Below, in pieces: positions 46,044 through 57,411 of a stretch of DNA of 64,000 nt. Within the stretch, counting starts at the first letter, position 1, and each line of letters opens with the position of its first letter. The translations under genes were made by a program, and so were the position numbers. The DNA is taken from the NCBI RefSeq assembly GCF_046630445.1, contig NC_092335.1, positions 628,959,501 through 629,023,500 on the forward strand, read 5' to 3'. The notes beneath the pieces were generated by a model. That model had not been told where the DNA came from, ran no database searches, and saw only the letters and a program-made list of their open reading frames with translations. The stretch comes from Rutidosis leptorrhynchoides (taxonomy: Eukaryota > Streptophyta > Magnoliopsida > Asterales > Asteraceae).

Positions 46044-47516
46044 TCATTTATTTTTTATTTTTTTTGGCAAAAGAACAAATACGAATATAAAAACCGAGAT
46101 ACAAAAGTAACACCATGAGAAAGGCTCGAAGACATTAAACAATCCTAAAAGCTAACTAAAAACCGAGCCTTAACGTGAAAAACCAAAAACAACAACAAAG
46201 ACAAACAAAACTAGAACTAAACCAAACTAAAAACGAAAGTGAGATCCCAATCACGTGCCATCTTCCGCGTTCGTCTTGAACTTAAAGGTAGACTCGATTC
46301 CAATCCCGTCCGAATTAAAACCACCATTCCTAAATTCGTCAAAAAAACCTACACCTTCAAACACTTTTCCCGCCCCCGCCCCAATCCGCGTCCCCTTTAC
46401 ACTTACGAAAGAATGAATATCTTTTTCACCTTCGGAATCCTCATCGACACTAGAATCCCTCAAACACAAACCACCACCCTTTACTCTCTTATCCTTAACC
46501 TTACCTTTCCCTTTTGCCATACTCTTCGAATCAAGCTTTTTAACCCCATTAACTCGAAACTTACTAGAATGGACGTGCCAACCCCTACAATGACCTTTGC
46601 AAAGTTTATTAGCACAAATGCAAAATTTTCGACCCTCACTATTCCCCGTAGCCACTTTCGCCAAGTTATCAAGCAATTCACAATTGAACTCATCACCCTC
46701 AACCGGTTTCGAGACGTCCTCAAATCTTCTCTTCTTAGAAACATGACTCGTACTTAACCCGTCAAGCTTTGAGCCTACCAAATCAAGCGAATATGAGCTA
46801 GTCCCCATATTAGCACAGCTCGAGTTGCCGTTGTCCAAAACCGAAATATCCCCCAAAGAATTCTTAACTGTTCCCTTATCCTGCACAAGTTGTTCCCTAT
46901 TTAAAACATCATCGGCCACAGAAGCATCAAAGACCCCCAAAGCCCTCACAACCGCCTCGACCATCTCCTTCTCAACATCCAACCCGTTGTCAACCCTTTG
47001 TGAACCACCAGCAAACTCCGATCTGATCGCAGAAACATTCGACGAGGGCGAGCTATTTACTGAAATTAAAACCCGTCGAAAAGACCCAAACCTAATCACC
47101 TTATTGGCTTCTGCCAACAAATTTGTCGAGAAGCAATTATCAACAAACTCGCTAACATTACTCGAATAACCCACTTCGTTAACCCAAACCTGAAACGTGG
47201 ACCCTCCAACATCATCCTGTCTAGCGGTAACTAATTCGTGGATATGTTTCACGCGTTTAGAACTAACGAAAGCAAAAAGCGAACCAATGTTACCTAGTTG
47301 TGAGGAAGAATTAAACACATACAATATCTCCCCAAACAAACTCGCCACTTTATGTATGTTCTGGTTCGACACAAACATAGCCGGAACACTCCTGATTTCG
47401 ATCCAACTCATAACTAAACACTCCCTATCATAGTTAAAATAATACTCCTCTTAATATACAACGTACAAGCAATAAAGCATCAAGTCCGACAATAAAAAGC
47501 CATTGGGACCCACAAT
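46044..47516 (-). mobile_element. LINE-derived insertion with ORF1 part only
   Basis: A 13-bp direct repeat TCCTATAACTAAC flanks it (46031-46043, 47517-47529). On the minus strand it ends in a CTCGGTTTTTATATTCG-type 3' UTR and an A-rich tail (about 46068-46044), the hallmarks of target-primed reverse transcription. It is only 1473 bp long: an ORF1-type reading frame is followed directly by the 3' UTR with no reverse transcriptase, so the endonuclease/RT ORF was lost before or at insertion. Confidence 0.85.
46251..47411 (-). CDS. LINE ORF1-like reading frame, 386 aa, open
   Basis: The N-terminal 100 residues (SWIEIRSVPAMFVSNQNIHK, VASLFGEILYVFNSSSQLGN, IGSLFAFVSSKRVKHIHELV) match the post-RRM region of plant LINE first ORFs, where xIxVxGxPxxxWxxxxFxxIAxxxGxx is typical. 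Residues about 262-285 hold a Cys/His cluster, CICANKLCKGHCRGWH, a possible zinc-binding knuckle. Basic patches (KKRR, KGKGKVKDKR) would bind RNA or DNA. The first Met is probably not the ancestral start: the RRM expected upstream is missing, so this is a 5'-truncated ORF1 that stayed open. The frame stops at 46251, where the 3' UTR begins. Confidence 0.75.
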   Translation of the reverse strand: MSWIEIRSVPAMFVSNQNIHKVASLFGEILYVFNSSSQLGNIGSLFAFVSSKRVKHIHELVTARQDDVGGSTFQVWVNEVGYSSNVSEFVDNCFSTNLLAEANKVIRFGSFRRVLISVNSSPSSNVSAIRSEFAGGSQRVDNGLDVEKEMVEAVVRALGVFDASVADDVLNREQLVQDKGTVKNSLGDISVLDNGNSSCANMGTSSYSLDLVGSKLDGLSTSHVSKKRRFEDVSKPVEGDEFNCELLDNLAKVATGNSEGRKFCICANKLCKGHCRGWHVHSSKFRVNGVKKLDSKSMAKGKGKVKDKRVKGGGLCLRDSSVDEDSEGEKDIHSFVSVKGTRIGAGAGKVFEGVGFFDEFRNGGFNSDGIGIESTFKFKTNAEDGT

Positions 47517-47529
47517 TCCTATAACTAAC

Positions 47530-48951
47530 CAACTCTTCCATTAAATCCATGGTGAGTGCGGGTAACTAATGCGAGTAACTAAGCCGTGCCTATGGTTCAA
47601 TACGAGTAACTACGGGTAATGAGCGGGTAACGAACCATAGGGAGTGGTCTAATTCACTTTTTTGCAAATAACGAGCTTTTGTTGGTCCAACTAAAGTTAC
47701 TTTGGTCCAAACCACATAACCCAGTTGTATATATGTAAATTGATGACTTATTGTTGGGTGGCAGGTTTCGTTGCCGGGTTGTAATAAAGCCTCATAAGTT
47801 ACGAGATTTGTGATCGGAATTGAGATATTAAAGTACTTTTTTTTTTTTTTTTTCAAAAAAACGAAGCTTATATAAAGTAAATGAACTTTCATAAAAATAA
47901 AAATAAACACTATCAAAACAAAGAAACCAAAGGTACCTCATCATAATATCAAGGTAGACCGTAGACGACAAGCGTTTTGTGATAAAAACTGATGGAAGTA
48001 TAATTTACCTTAGGGAAGAGTGTTGCTACGGATAGGCTCTATACTCGGTTCAATCAAATTAATCGAGGTGTTGGGGATATGGCCTATGGGCTATCCATAA
48101 CTACTATTTTTTATTTATTTTTTTGAATGACGTTATCGATATTTTACAACGCAAATCATGTCATTTAATCAAAAGTAATCATTCCATAACTACTATACAA
48201 ACCAGCGTAAGTAAAACAAGACATCTAGTAAAACAAGACATCTAGGCTCGCTACAATAGATCAGAGTGAGAGGTGACACACAGAACACTCACAACATAAA
48301 ACATCTCAACGTGCAGAGAAGAAAATGTTGGAGATTAACACAAAGGTAAGTGAATGAAAAATCCAACATATAGCATTAAACAATCCAAGCACAACACATC
48401 CAACAAGTATAGAGATAATCCGATCATTACAAGAGGACCGGTGACCCAGCATTGTCTGCAACCCTAATTAATCATACTAGAGTTTACCGATAGCTCTTTG
48501 CTTTCGGCACACTGTACATTCCTCCCGACGCAACACATACGTCGCTTGAACTTATAATGTCCATCACAATAGCAATTGAACCTAGCATGTCCATCAACGT
48601 TGAGCCCTTCTGTCTCCACCCCGCACGGACGGTACAACATATAGTGCAATATCAAATAACATCAAATCAATCATGCCAAAAACTTTCTAAAATTCTAATT
48701 ATGAGATGAAGTAAAATTAACAAAATAATGAGATGAAGTAAAATTAAATGTGAAAATAGAACTATGAATCTTAGAGATAAACTAATGATAAATTAAACAG
48801 ACTACTAACAAGAAGCAAAAGTACAATAACAACACAAGCTCAAAACAACATGTTAAAATATCAAATCTAAAAACAAGAAACCAAAGTAGTTACAAATCTA
48901 AAACAATAGCAACTTGTGCCCTCCAATTAACCAGTTATCAACACTTGACAT
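47530..48951. other. Spacer 3' of the RBMX2-like gene
   Basis: No gene supported. A CGGGTAACTAATGCGAGTAACTA-type short repeat lies at 47560-47640 and an 18-base poly-T tract at about 47839-47857. At 48464-48655 a 63-residue minus-strand frame has a Cys-rich stretch (NCYCDGHYKFKRRMCCVGRNV), but I find no family and no splice context for it. Confidence 0.5.
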
Positions 48952-51082
48952 TCATCGTCTTTGTGATATATCTCGGCGGTCTTCATCCTTCCTTTGGTGG
49001 TCACGAGAATCGTATTCTCGATCCTTTCTTTGATAAGATTCTTCACGATATTCTCTTCGATAGGATCCTGAATCACGTTTCGAACTTTTTTCCATCCTTC
49101 GATCATGATCTTCAGGATCAAACCTGGGTGGTTTTTTCACATTCCCTTTTAAATCCTCGCCTTTCTTGTCCACTTTAAATCTGCTTCTCGTGTCTTCATC
49201 TCTTGAACTTCTTGAATCTGGGACCCGATTTGAGGGGCCTTGTCCCCTTGGTGGACCTTTATACTTGTCATTCTCCCATCTTGAGTTTTCAGCATCTTTC
49301 GCACCCCACCCAGTGTTTGCAGCTCTCTGATTTCAAATTCAAAATCATTAATTAATTATTATATAAGTTAAATGCATATAATGAAATACTCTGTATATTG
49401 TATCACCTTGTTAAAGTTTTATGATTAACTTACTTGCTCATTATGAGAGAATTTGCATCCAGCTCCATACGTACAATTACCTCTTTGAAAAGCACGACAG
49501 ACACCTCGTGCCTCCCTTTTCTCCTGCTCTGCCTCTTCATCTTCTTCTTCTTTCTTTTTGTATTTATCAACATGATCAACTCTTATTGTACGACCCAAAA
49601 CTTGTGCACCGTTCAGATTATCTGTAACAATCAACACTTTATTTAGTTCCCGAGTTATCACATGGAGAAAACCGTAGCAGCAACAACCCAAACACTTGTA
49701 AACGGGTCAATTCGGATTACATCAAATCTATAATAGATCAAATGGGTTCAAAAAGCCTTAAAAGAAAATGGGTCAAATTGATATTGACAGGTCAAAATTT
49801 GCCCACTGCCTAGCCTCCTAAATAATGTTATTCAAATAGTTATTTTGTTGTTAAAATAATATAGAGATAAAAAATTTGTATTTGTGTTAGAATCGAAAGG
49901 CTTTTGGGTCAACCCAACAGGACCCGTTTGACTCGTTACCCGACCCAACCATTTAGCCACCAAGTACAATAAACTGATCTAGATAATAAGAACTCAGATA
50001 GATAAAGACACTAACCAACTGCAAGAATAGTACTTCTCTGATCCTCATATGCAACAAAGGCAAAGCCTTTTGATTTACCCGTGCCTTTATCTCTAACCAG
50101 GTTGACATCAACAATCTCACCATACCTAAATGTTCAAAAGTTCGTATTGAATTACAATTATAATCTACTTTCATAATGTTTTAAATTTAAACTAGCAAGC
50201 ACAATAAACTAATGTAATACCGTCTACAATGCAACACATGCTTCTATTCATCAAATCAAAATAAAAAATTATATTATAACACTAAGTTATAAAAACGGGT
50301 CTATGCATACAAGCGTCTATAAAAGATTAGTGCATTCGTTAGCTTAGGCTTATATTCTTATTCTCCTTGAAGAAAAACAACATCGACATTACGAATTTAC
50401 AAGCCACAAACAACTGTATGGAGAATCCCCATATCACAACAGCATATTTGATTTAAAACAACAAAATTCCACATTCACACATGAAGAGTAACAAGTAACA
50501 ACTGAATACATGGGGCATAATGTATTATTGAATCAGTTTAGTTTCATCAAGATTTGAACTAAGAATTGCTAATTTCACTAAAAATTAATTGTTTACTTAA
50601 TTAATTTATTCAACTATTACACTGTTACTATTGTATGTATTGTACATTTTTAGTGTTTATATATAACCAATTCATAATCTTATTCAACCCTATTATCAAA
50701 CTCATACCCTAGTTTATTTTAACACAGAGAAACAAACTCCCCCTTAATCTTGAAATAACAGGTTTGCCCTAATTCGGGATGTGGGTGATCAACATAATTG
50801 ACATCAATAACAAGATAACAATAAAAATCACAACTTTACATGAACAAATCAAGAAACTAATAATAATATGATTAAATTAATAAGGAAGAGTAGAGTAAAG
50901 TGGAGTTACTGTGCAAAAACAGCAAGAAGGTCGCCTTCAGTAAGATCAAAAGGGATACCACCAACATAAACATAAGCAGAATCTTTGTATTTAGCATGCC
51001 ATGAAGCATCTTCTGAAATACCTAATGATGCTTCTTTTGAATTTATGTTTTGTATTCGTTTCACTAATGTCAATGGATTCAT
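48952..51082 (-). CDS. RBMX2-like RNA-binding protein (RRM plus CCCH zinc finger), 4 exons, 281 aa
   Basis: Exons on the minus strand: 51082-50910, 50125-50016, 49621-49434, 49326-48952; phases agree and give 846 nt. Residues 36-112 form an RRM: RNP2 is VYVGGI, RNP1 is KGFAFVAY, ending [30 protein letters not shown] linker leads to a CCCH finger, [19 protein letters not shown] (C-x7-C-x5-C-x3-H, residues about 138-156). The C-terminal exon is Arg/Asp/Ser-rich ([20 protein letters not shown], ending RRDISQRR). This order matches plant zinc finger CCCH protein 25 and animal RBMX2, relatives of yeast Ist3/Snu17 of the spliceosomal RES complex. A nuclear pre-mRNA splicing role is therefore inferred. 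It is shorter than the roughly 350 aa Arabidopsis protein, mainly in the tail. A Gypsy element begins 225 bp upstream of the ATG. Confidence 0.94.
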
Positions 51083-51307
51083 TCTTGATTGTTCAACAAG
51101 TCGCTCCCTGATCGATTGATTTTATAAAACCCTAAAAACCTCGGTTTTGTTTTGGGGAAAAAGAATACTCCGTTATAAGCCAAGTCAACTGACCCAATGT
51201 AAAATTGTTGTAACTAGTTTTCGACCCTCGTTTCGTGTCCGGGTTCGGTTTTCAATATATTTTATTACGTTTAGTTTGTAAAATTATTTCGTGGCTGATG
51301 ATGTCAT

Positions 51308-54300
51308 TGTAGTGACCCGAACTTTTCCATGTTTATATATATTAATTGAGATTGATGTTTACATGATTAAATGTTTCCAACATGTTAAGCAATCAAACTT
51401 GTTAAGACTTGATTAATTGAAATAGGTTTCATATAGACAATTGACCACCCAAGTTGACCGGTGATTCACGAACGTTAAAACTTGTAAAAAAACTATATGA
51501 TGACATATATATGGTTATATATATAGTTAACATGATATTATGATAAGTAAACATATCATTAATTATATTAACAATGAACTACATATGTAAAAACAAGACT
51601 ACTAACTTAATGATTTTGAAACGAGACATATATGTAACGTTTATCGTTGTAACGACATTTAATGTATATATATCATATTAAGAGATATTCGTACATCATA
51701 ATATCATGATAATATAATAATTTAAAATCTCTTTTGTTATTATAAACATTGGGTTAACAACATTTAACAAGATCGTTAACCTAAAGGTTTCAAAACAACA
51801 CTTACATGTAACGACTAACGATGACTTAACGACTCAGTTAAAATGTATATACATGTAGTGTTTTAATATGTATTTATACACTTTTGAAAGACTTCAATAC
51901 ACTTATCAAAATACTTCTACTTAACAAAAATGCTTACAATTACATTCTCGTTCAGTTTCATCAACAATTCTACTCGTATGCACCCGTATTCGTACTCGTA
52001 CAATACACAGCTTTTAGATGTATGTACTATTGGTATATACACTCCAATGATCAGCTCTTAGCAGCCCATGTGAGTCACCTAACACATGTGGGAACCATCA
52101 TTTGGCAACTAGCATGAAATATCTCATAAGATTACAAAAATATGAGTAATCATTCATGACTTATTTACATGAAAACAAAATTACATATCCTTTATATCTA
52201 ATCCATACACCAACGACCAAAAACACCTACAAACACTTTCATTCTTCAATTTTATTCATCTAATTGAACTCTCTCAAGTTCTATCTTCAAGTTCTAAGTG
52301 TTCTTCATAAATTCCAAAAGTTCTAGTTTCATAAAATCAAGAATACTTTCAAGTTTGCTAGCTCACTTCCAATCTTGTAAGGTGATCATCCAACCTCAAG
52401 AAATCTTTGTTTCTTACAGTAGGTTATCATTCTAATACAAGGTAATAATCATATTCAAACTTTGGTTCAATTTCTATAACTATAACAATCTTATTTCAAG
52501 TGATGATCTTACTTGAACTTGTTTTCGTGTCATGATTTTGCTTCAAGAACTTTGAGCCATCCAAGGATCCATTGAAGCTAGATCCATTTTTCTCTTTTCC
52601 AGTAGGTTCATCCAAGGAACTTAAGGTAGTAATGATGTTCATAACATCATTCGATTCATACATATAAAGCTATCTTATTCGAAGGTTTAAACTTGTAATC
52701 ACTAGAACATAGTTTAGTTAATTCTAAACTTGTTCGCAAACAAAAGTTAATCCTTCTAACTTGACTTTTAAAATCAACTAAACACATGTTCTATATCTAT
52801 ATGATATGCTAACTTAATGATTTAAAACCTGGAAACACGAAAAACACCGTAAAACCGGATTTACGCCGTCGTAGTAACACCGCGGGCTGTTTTGGGTTAG
52901 TTAATTAAAAACTATGATAAACTTTGATTTAAAAGTTGTTATTCTGAGAAAATGATTTTTATTATGAACATGAAACTATATCCAAAAATTATGGTTAAAC
53001 TCAAAGTGGAAGTATGTTTTCTAAAATGGTCATCTAGACGTCGTTCTTTCGACTGAAATGACTACCTTTACAAAAACGACTTGTAACTTATTTTTCCGAC
53101 TAGAAACCTATACTTTTTTTGTTTAGATTCATAAAATAGAGTTCAATATGAAACCATAGCAATTTGATTCACTCAAAACGGATTTAAAATGAAGAAGTTA
53201 TGGGTAAAACAAGATTGGATAATTTTTCTCATTTTAGCTACGTGAAAATTGGTAACAAATCTATTCCAACCATAACTTAATCAACTTGTATTATATATTA
53301 TGTAATCTTGAGATACCATAGACACGTATACAATGTTTCGACCTATCATGTCGACACATCTATATATATTTCGGAACAACCATAGACACTCTATATGTGA
53401 ATGTTGGAGTTAGCTATACAGGGTTGAGGTTGATTCCAAAATATATATAGTTTGAGTTGTGATCAATACTGAGATACGTATACACTGGGTCGTGGATTGA
53501 TTCAAGATAATATTTATCGATTTATTTCTGTACATCTAACTGTGGACAACTAGTTGTAGGTTACTAACGAGGACAGCTGACTTAATAAACTTAAAACATC
53601 AAAATATATTAAAAGTGTTGTAAATATATTTTGAACATACTTTGATATATATGTATATATTGTTATAGGTTCGTGAATCAACCAGTGGCCAAGTCTTACT
53701 TCCCGACGAAGTAAAAATTTGTGAAAGTGAGTTATAGTCCCACTTTTAAAATCTAATATTTTTGGGATGAGAATACATGCAGGTTTTATAAATGATTTAC
53801 AAAATAGACACAAGTACGTGAAACTACATTCTATGGTTGAATTATCGAAATCGAATATGCCCCTTTTTATTAAGTCTGGTAATCTAAGAATTAGGGAACA
53901 GACACCCTAATTGACGCTAATCCTAAAGATAGATCTATTGGGCCTAACAAACCCCATCCAAAGTACCGGATGCTTTAGTACTTCGAAATTCATATCATAT
54001 CCGAAGGGTGTCCCGGAATGATGGGGATATTCTTATATATGCATCTTGTTATTGTCGGTTACCAGGTGTTCACCATATGAATGATTTTTATCTCTATGTA
54101 TGGGATGTGTATTGAAATATGAAATCTTGTGGTCTATTGTTACGATTTGATATATATAGGTTAAACCTATAACTCACCAACATTTTTGTTGACGTTTTAA
54201 GCATGTTTATTCTCAGGTGATTATTAAGAGCTTCCGCTGTCGCATACTTAAATAAGGACAAGATTTGGAGTCCATGCTTGTATGATATTGTGTAAAAACT

Positions 54301-54559
54301 GCATTCAAGAAACTTATTTTGTTGTAACATATTTGTATTGTAAACCATTATGTAATGGTCGTGTGTAAACAGGATATATTAGATTATCATTATTTGATAA
54401 TCTACGTAAAGCTTTTTAAACCTTTATTGATGAAATAAAGGTTATGGTTTGTTTAAAAATGAATGCAGTCTTTGAAAAACGTCTCATATAGAGGTCAAAA
54501 CCTCGCAACGAAATCAATTAATATGGAACGTTTTTAATCAATAAGAACGGGACATTTCA
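51308..54559 (+). repeat. 5' LTR of the Tekay-type element
   Basis: 3252 bp. It begins 225 bp from the RBMX2-like start codon and in divergent orientation to that gene, so LTR promoter or silencing effects on the gene are possible. It shares 3'-half landmarks with the solo LTRs at 10142-21907 and 38094-43773. Confidence 0.95.
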
Positions 54560-54768
54560 GTTGGTATCCGAGCGTTGGTCTTAGAGAACCAGAAAATTTG
54601 CATTAGTGTGTCTTATCGAGTTTGTTAGGATGCATTAGTGAGTCTGGACTTCGACCGTGTTTTCTTTAAAAATGATTGCTTAACATTTTTGTTGGAAACT
54701 ATATATTTTTAACATATGAATATTATGTGATATATTAATCTCTTAACGTGTTTGATATTATGTGATAG

Positions 54769-55383
54769 ATGTCTACCTCTAGAACAAGTCCCATTGACTC
54801 ACCTAATAATAATGAAGAGTCAAATGTAAATTGGAATAATTTGTGGACTGATTCACAAGTTCCCGAAGAGGAACCGGAAGAAGAGTCGGAACCGGAAGAA
54901 GAATCGGAACCGGAAGAAGAATCGGAACCGGATGAAGAAATAGAACCGGTGGGGGAAATAATAAAACGGTTAAGTAAAAGAAAATCCTCAACCAACCGAC
55001 CAAAGTTAATTATGGTCAATGGTGTTTCCGCCAAGGAAGCAAAATATTGGGAGGATTACCAATTCTCCGATGAATCGGATTCCGAAGAGAATTCCGATGA
55101 TGTTATAGAAATTACCCCAACTGAATTTAAAAAGGCAAAAGAAAATAATAAGGGAAAGGGCATAAAAATAGAGAAATCTAATTCCAACCCCGATGAACTT
55201 TATATGTATCGTCAACCCCCGAAGTCCTTAAGTTGTAACAATGACCCGGGAACCTCTAAACCACCAGGTTTTTCTAAACCAATGTGGACAACGACGGTTC
55301 GTATTAGGGGAACATCATATATCCCTAGAAACTTGGCAAAACGAACCAAAACCGAAGAAGAAGAAACGAGCGAGTCGGAATAA
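54769..55383 (+). CDS. Accessory ORF A of the Tekay-type element: acidic 204-aa protein
   Basis: It begins about 210 bp after the primer binding site. Residues about 33-62 are a tandem array of the hexamer PEEESE, encoded by 18-bp units GAACCGGAAGAAGAATCG. A KRLSKRKSS basic patch, then acidic stretches (DESDSEENSDD) and a basic C-terminal third (RIRGTSYIPRNLAKRTK) follow. No known domain. It lies upstream of gag and in another frame, so a separate start or a spliced or internal translation would be needed. Function unknown; charge-block architecture could suit chromatin or nucleic-acid interaction (inference). Confidence 0.7.
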   Translation: MSTSRTSPIDSPNNNEESNVNWNNLWTDSQVPEEEPEEESEPEEESEPEEESEPDEEIEPVGEIIKRLSKRKSSTNRPKLIMVNGVSAKEAKYWEDYQFSDESDSEENSDDVIEITPTEFKKAKENNKGKGIKIEKSNSNPDELYMYRQPPKSLSCNNDPGTSKPPGFSKPMWTTTVRIRGTSYIPRNLAKRTKTEEEETSESE

Positions 55384-55521
55384 GATAGTTGTATTCGTGT
55401 GGTGTAATATATGGAATATAGTGTTCTTATGCTTTATGATATATGTAAAAATTGCTTGTATTAATAAGTATTTTTTTTTATGAATCTAACTCTTGTCTAT
55501 TTTACAGTTTAAAAATACAAA

Positions 55522-56205
55522 ATGGATAGACAACCCAATATTTTAAGAGACCTACCCGGAGACATGATTGATGAAATCTTGTCTAGAGTCGGCCAGAATT
55601 CTTCGGCACAACTATTTAAGGCGAGATCAGTTTGTAAGACATTCGAAGAACGTTCCAAGAATGTCTTGGTTTATAAGAGACTTTCGTTTGAAAGATGGGG
55701 GATATCACATTGGGAAACCCATAAGTTACGATGTGTTTACTTTGACGCATATATTGCGGGGAACCCAAATGCTATTTTACGCAACGGGTTAAGAAATTAT
55801 TTTGACTCAATATATCCGAATATTGGACTTCGTGATTTAGAAAAAGCGGCTAACATGCAACATAAAGAAGCATGTTATGCTTACGGATTAGTAATGTTCG
55901 CTTCTCACCAAAGTGAGAACAAGAACATCGGGCTACAACTATTAAACAAAACGTTTCCACAAGTGACGGAGTCGGTAATTGGGGTAAGAAATGAGGTTTT
56001 TAGATTATTACGGGACTGTTGGACATTACGTAACCCTCGTCCCTTTGATGACGTTACAACACGCTGTCTTATCAACGGCCATAACGGTTATGTTGCACAA
56101 GACCAAGGATGGGAAGTAGTCCTAGTAAAACCAGAATGCATGACTTGTTTCTGGACGTATGAATTACGTGTATTTATTGCCTTTGCTGAACGACTTGTGT
56201 ACTAG
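55522..56205 (+). CDS. Accessory ORF B of the Tekay-type element: F-box protein with Sel1-like repeat, 227 aa
   Basis: Residues 9-50 form an F-box (DLPGDMIDEILSRVG, then FKARSVCKTFEE), the motif that binds SKP1 in SCF ubiquitin ligases. Residues about 77-145 read AGNPNAILRNGLRNYF and LEKAANMQHKEACYAYGLVM, a Sel1/TPR-like stretch. The tail carries C182, H187, C206 and C209 before WTYELRVF. This order is that of plant F-box proteins of the At1g67623/At2g35280 type (family knowledge). It has no introns. It sits wholly between the 5' LTR and gag, in sense, and looks like a captured host gene. Its leader is AT-rich and the ORF is uninterrupted. Confidence 0.85.
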   Translation: MDRQPNILRDLPGDMIDEILSRVGQNSSAQLFKARSVCKTFEERSKNVLVYKRLSFERWGISHWETHKLRCVYFDAYIAGNPNAILRNGLRNYFDSIYPNIGLRDLEKAANMQHKEACYAYGLVMFASHQSENKNIGLQLLNKTFPQVTESVIGVRNEVFRLLRDCWTLRNPRPFDDVTTRCLINGHNGYVAQDQGWEVVLVKPECMTCFWTYELRVFIAFAERLVY

Positions 56206-56510
56206 CTAGAATTGTCTTCACAACTATCTTGTATCAAAGTTATTGTGTGCTATATTTCATGCTTTATGTAAAATAAGCGGTATTGTAAGTTTGTAAAATA
56301 TTGTATAAAAGTTTGAACGCGAAATATTATTATAATCAGTTTTTCATATAGAATTGTAGTAGTTGAATTGTATATTAGCTACTAAGTATGAACTTAACGG
56401 GTAGGTACTACCCGAATTTAAACTTATAAAACGCTAATATGAAGAAAAAGCTTTTATAAATGAGTTCATATTATGCTACGAAATACTATTAACTACTCTT
56501 AATATTCTGT

Positions 56511-57380
56511 ATGATTAACTTGTTCCATTTAACTATTTTGAAGGAAATGGCACCGACTACTCGACACACCGTGAATATGAATGAAGAGGAATTCCGTACT
56601 TTTCTAGCTTCAAACATAGCCGCAGTACAGGCTGCGCTACATACCAACAATAACCTTGGATCTAGCAGTACAGGAAATCGTGTAGGATGCACCTACAAAG
56701 AATTCACTGCCTGCAAACCTTTGGAATTTGATGGAACCGAAGGACCGATCGGATTGAAACGGTGGACCGAGAAGGTTGAATCGGTGTTTGCCATAAGTAA
56801 GTGTACTGAAGAGGACAAAGTGAAGTACGCTACGCATACCTTCACAGGTTCTGCGTTAACATGGTGGAATACCTATCTAGAGCAAGTGGGACAAGATGAT
56901 GCGTACGCACTACCGTGGTCAGCATTCAAGCACTTGATGAACGAGAAGTACCGTCCCAGAACCGAGGTTAATAAGCTCAAGACAGAACTTAGAGGGTTAC
57001 GAACCCAAGGATTTGATATTACCACGTACGAAAGACGATTCACAGAATTGTGCCTATTGTGTCCGGGAGCATTCGAAGATGAGGAAGAGAAGATCGACGC
57101 GTTTGTGAAAGGATTACCGGAAAGAATCCAAGAAGATATAAGTTCACACGAGCCCGCCTCCATACAACAGGCATGTAGAATGGCTCACAAACTAGTGAAC
57201 CAGATTGAAGAAAGAATTAAAGAACAGACTGCTGAAGAGGCCAATGTGAAGCAAGTCAAAAGAAAGTGGGAGGAAAACGGTGATAAGAATCACCAATACA
57301 ACAACAACAGCAATTACAACAATAATCGCAACAATTATCCCAACAATCGCAACATCAATCGCAACTACAACAAACGGCCC

Positions 57381-57411
<31 letters not shown>

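Noticed and set aside
46239-47433. Plus-strand frames opposite the LINE ORF1
   Set aside because: They are mirror images of a well-supported minus-strand frame and match no family.
48464-48655. Cys-rich 63-residue minus-strand frame downstream of the RBMX2-like gene
   Set aside because: No donor or acceptor links it to the gene and no family was recognised; left as spacer.
51884-53813. Short frames repeated at 61742-61975 and 63408-63671
   Set aside because: They lie in the two LTR copies and recur only because the LTRs are duplicates; no domain.
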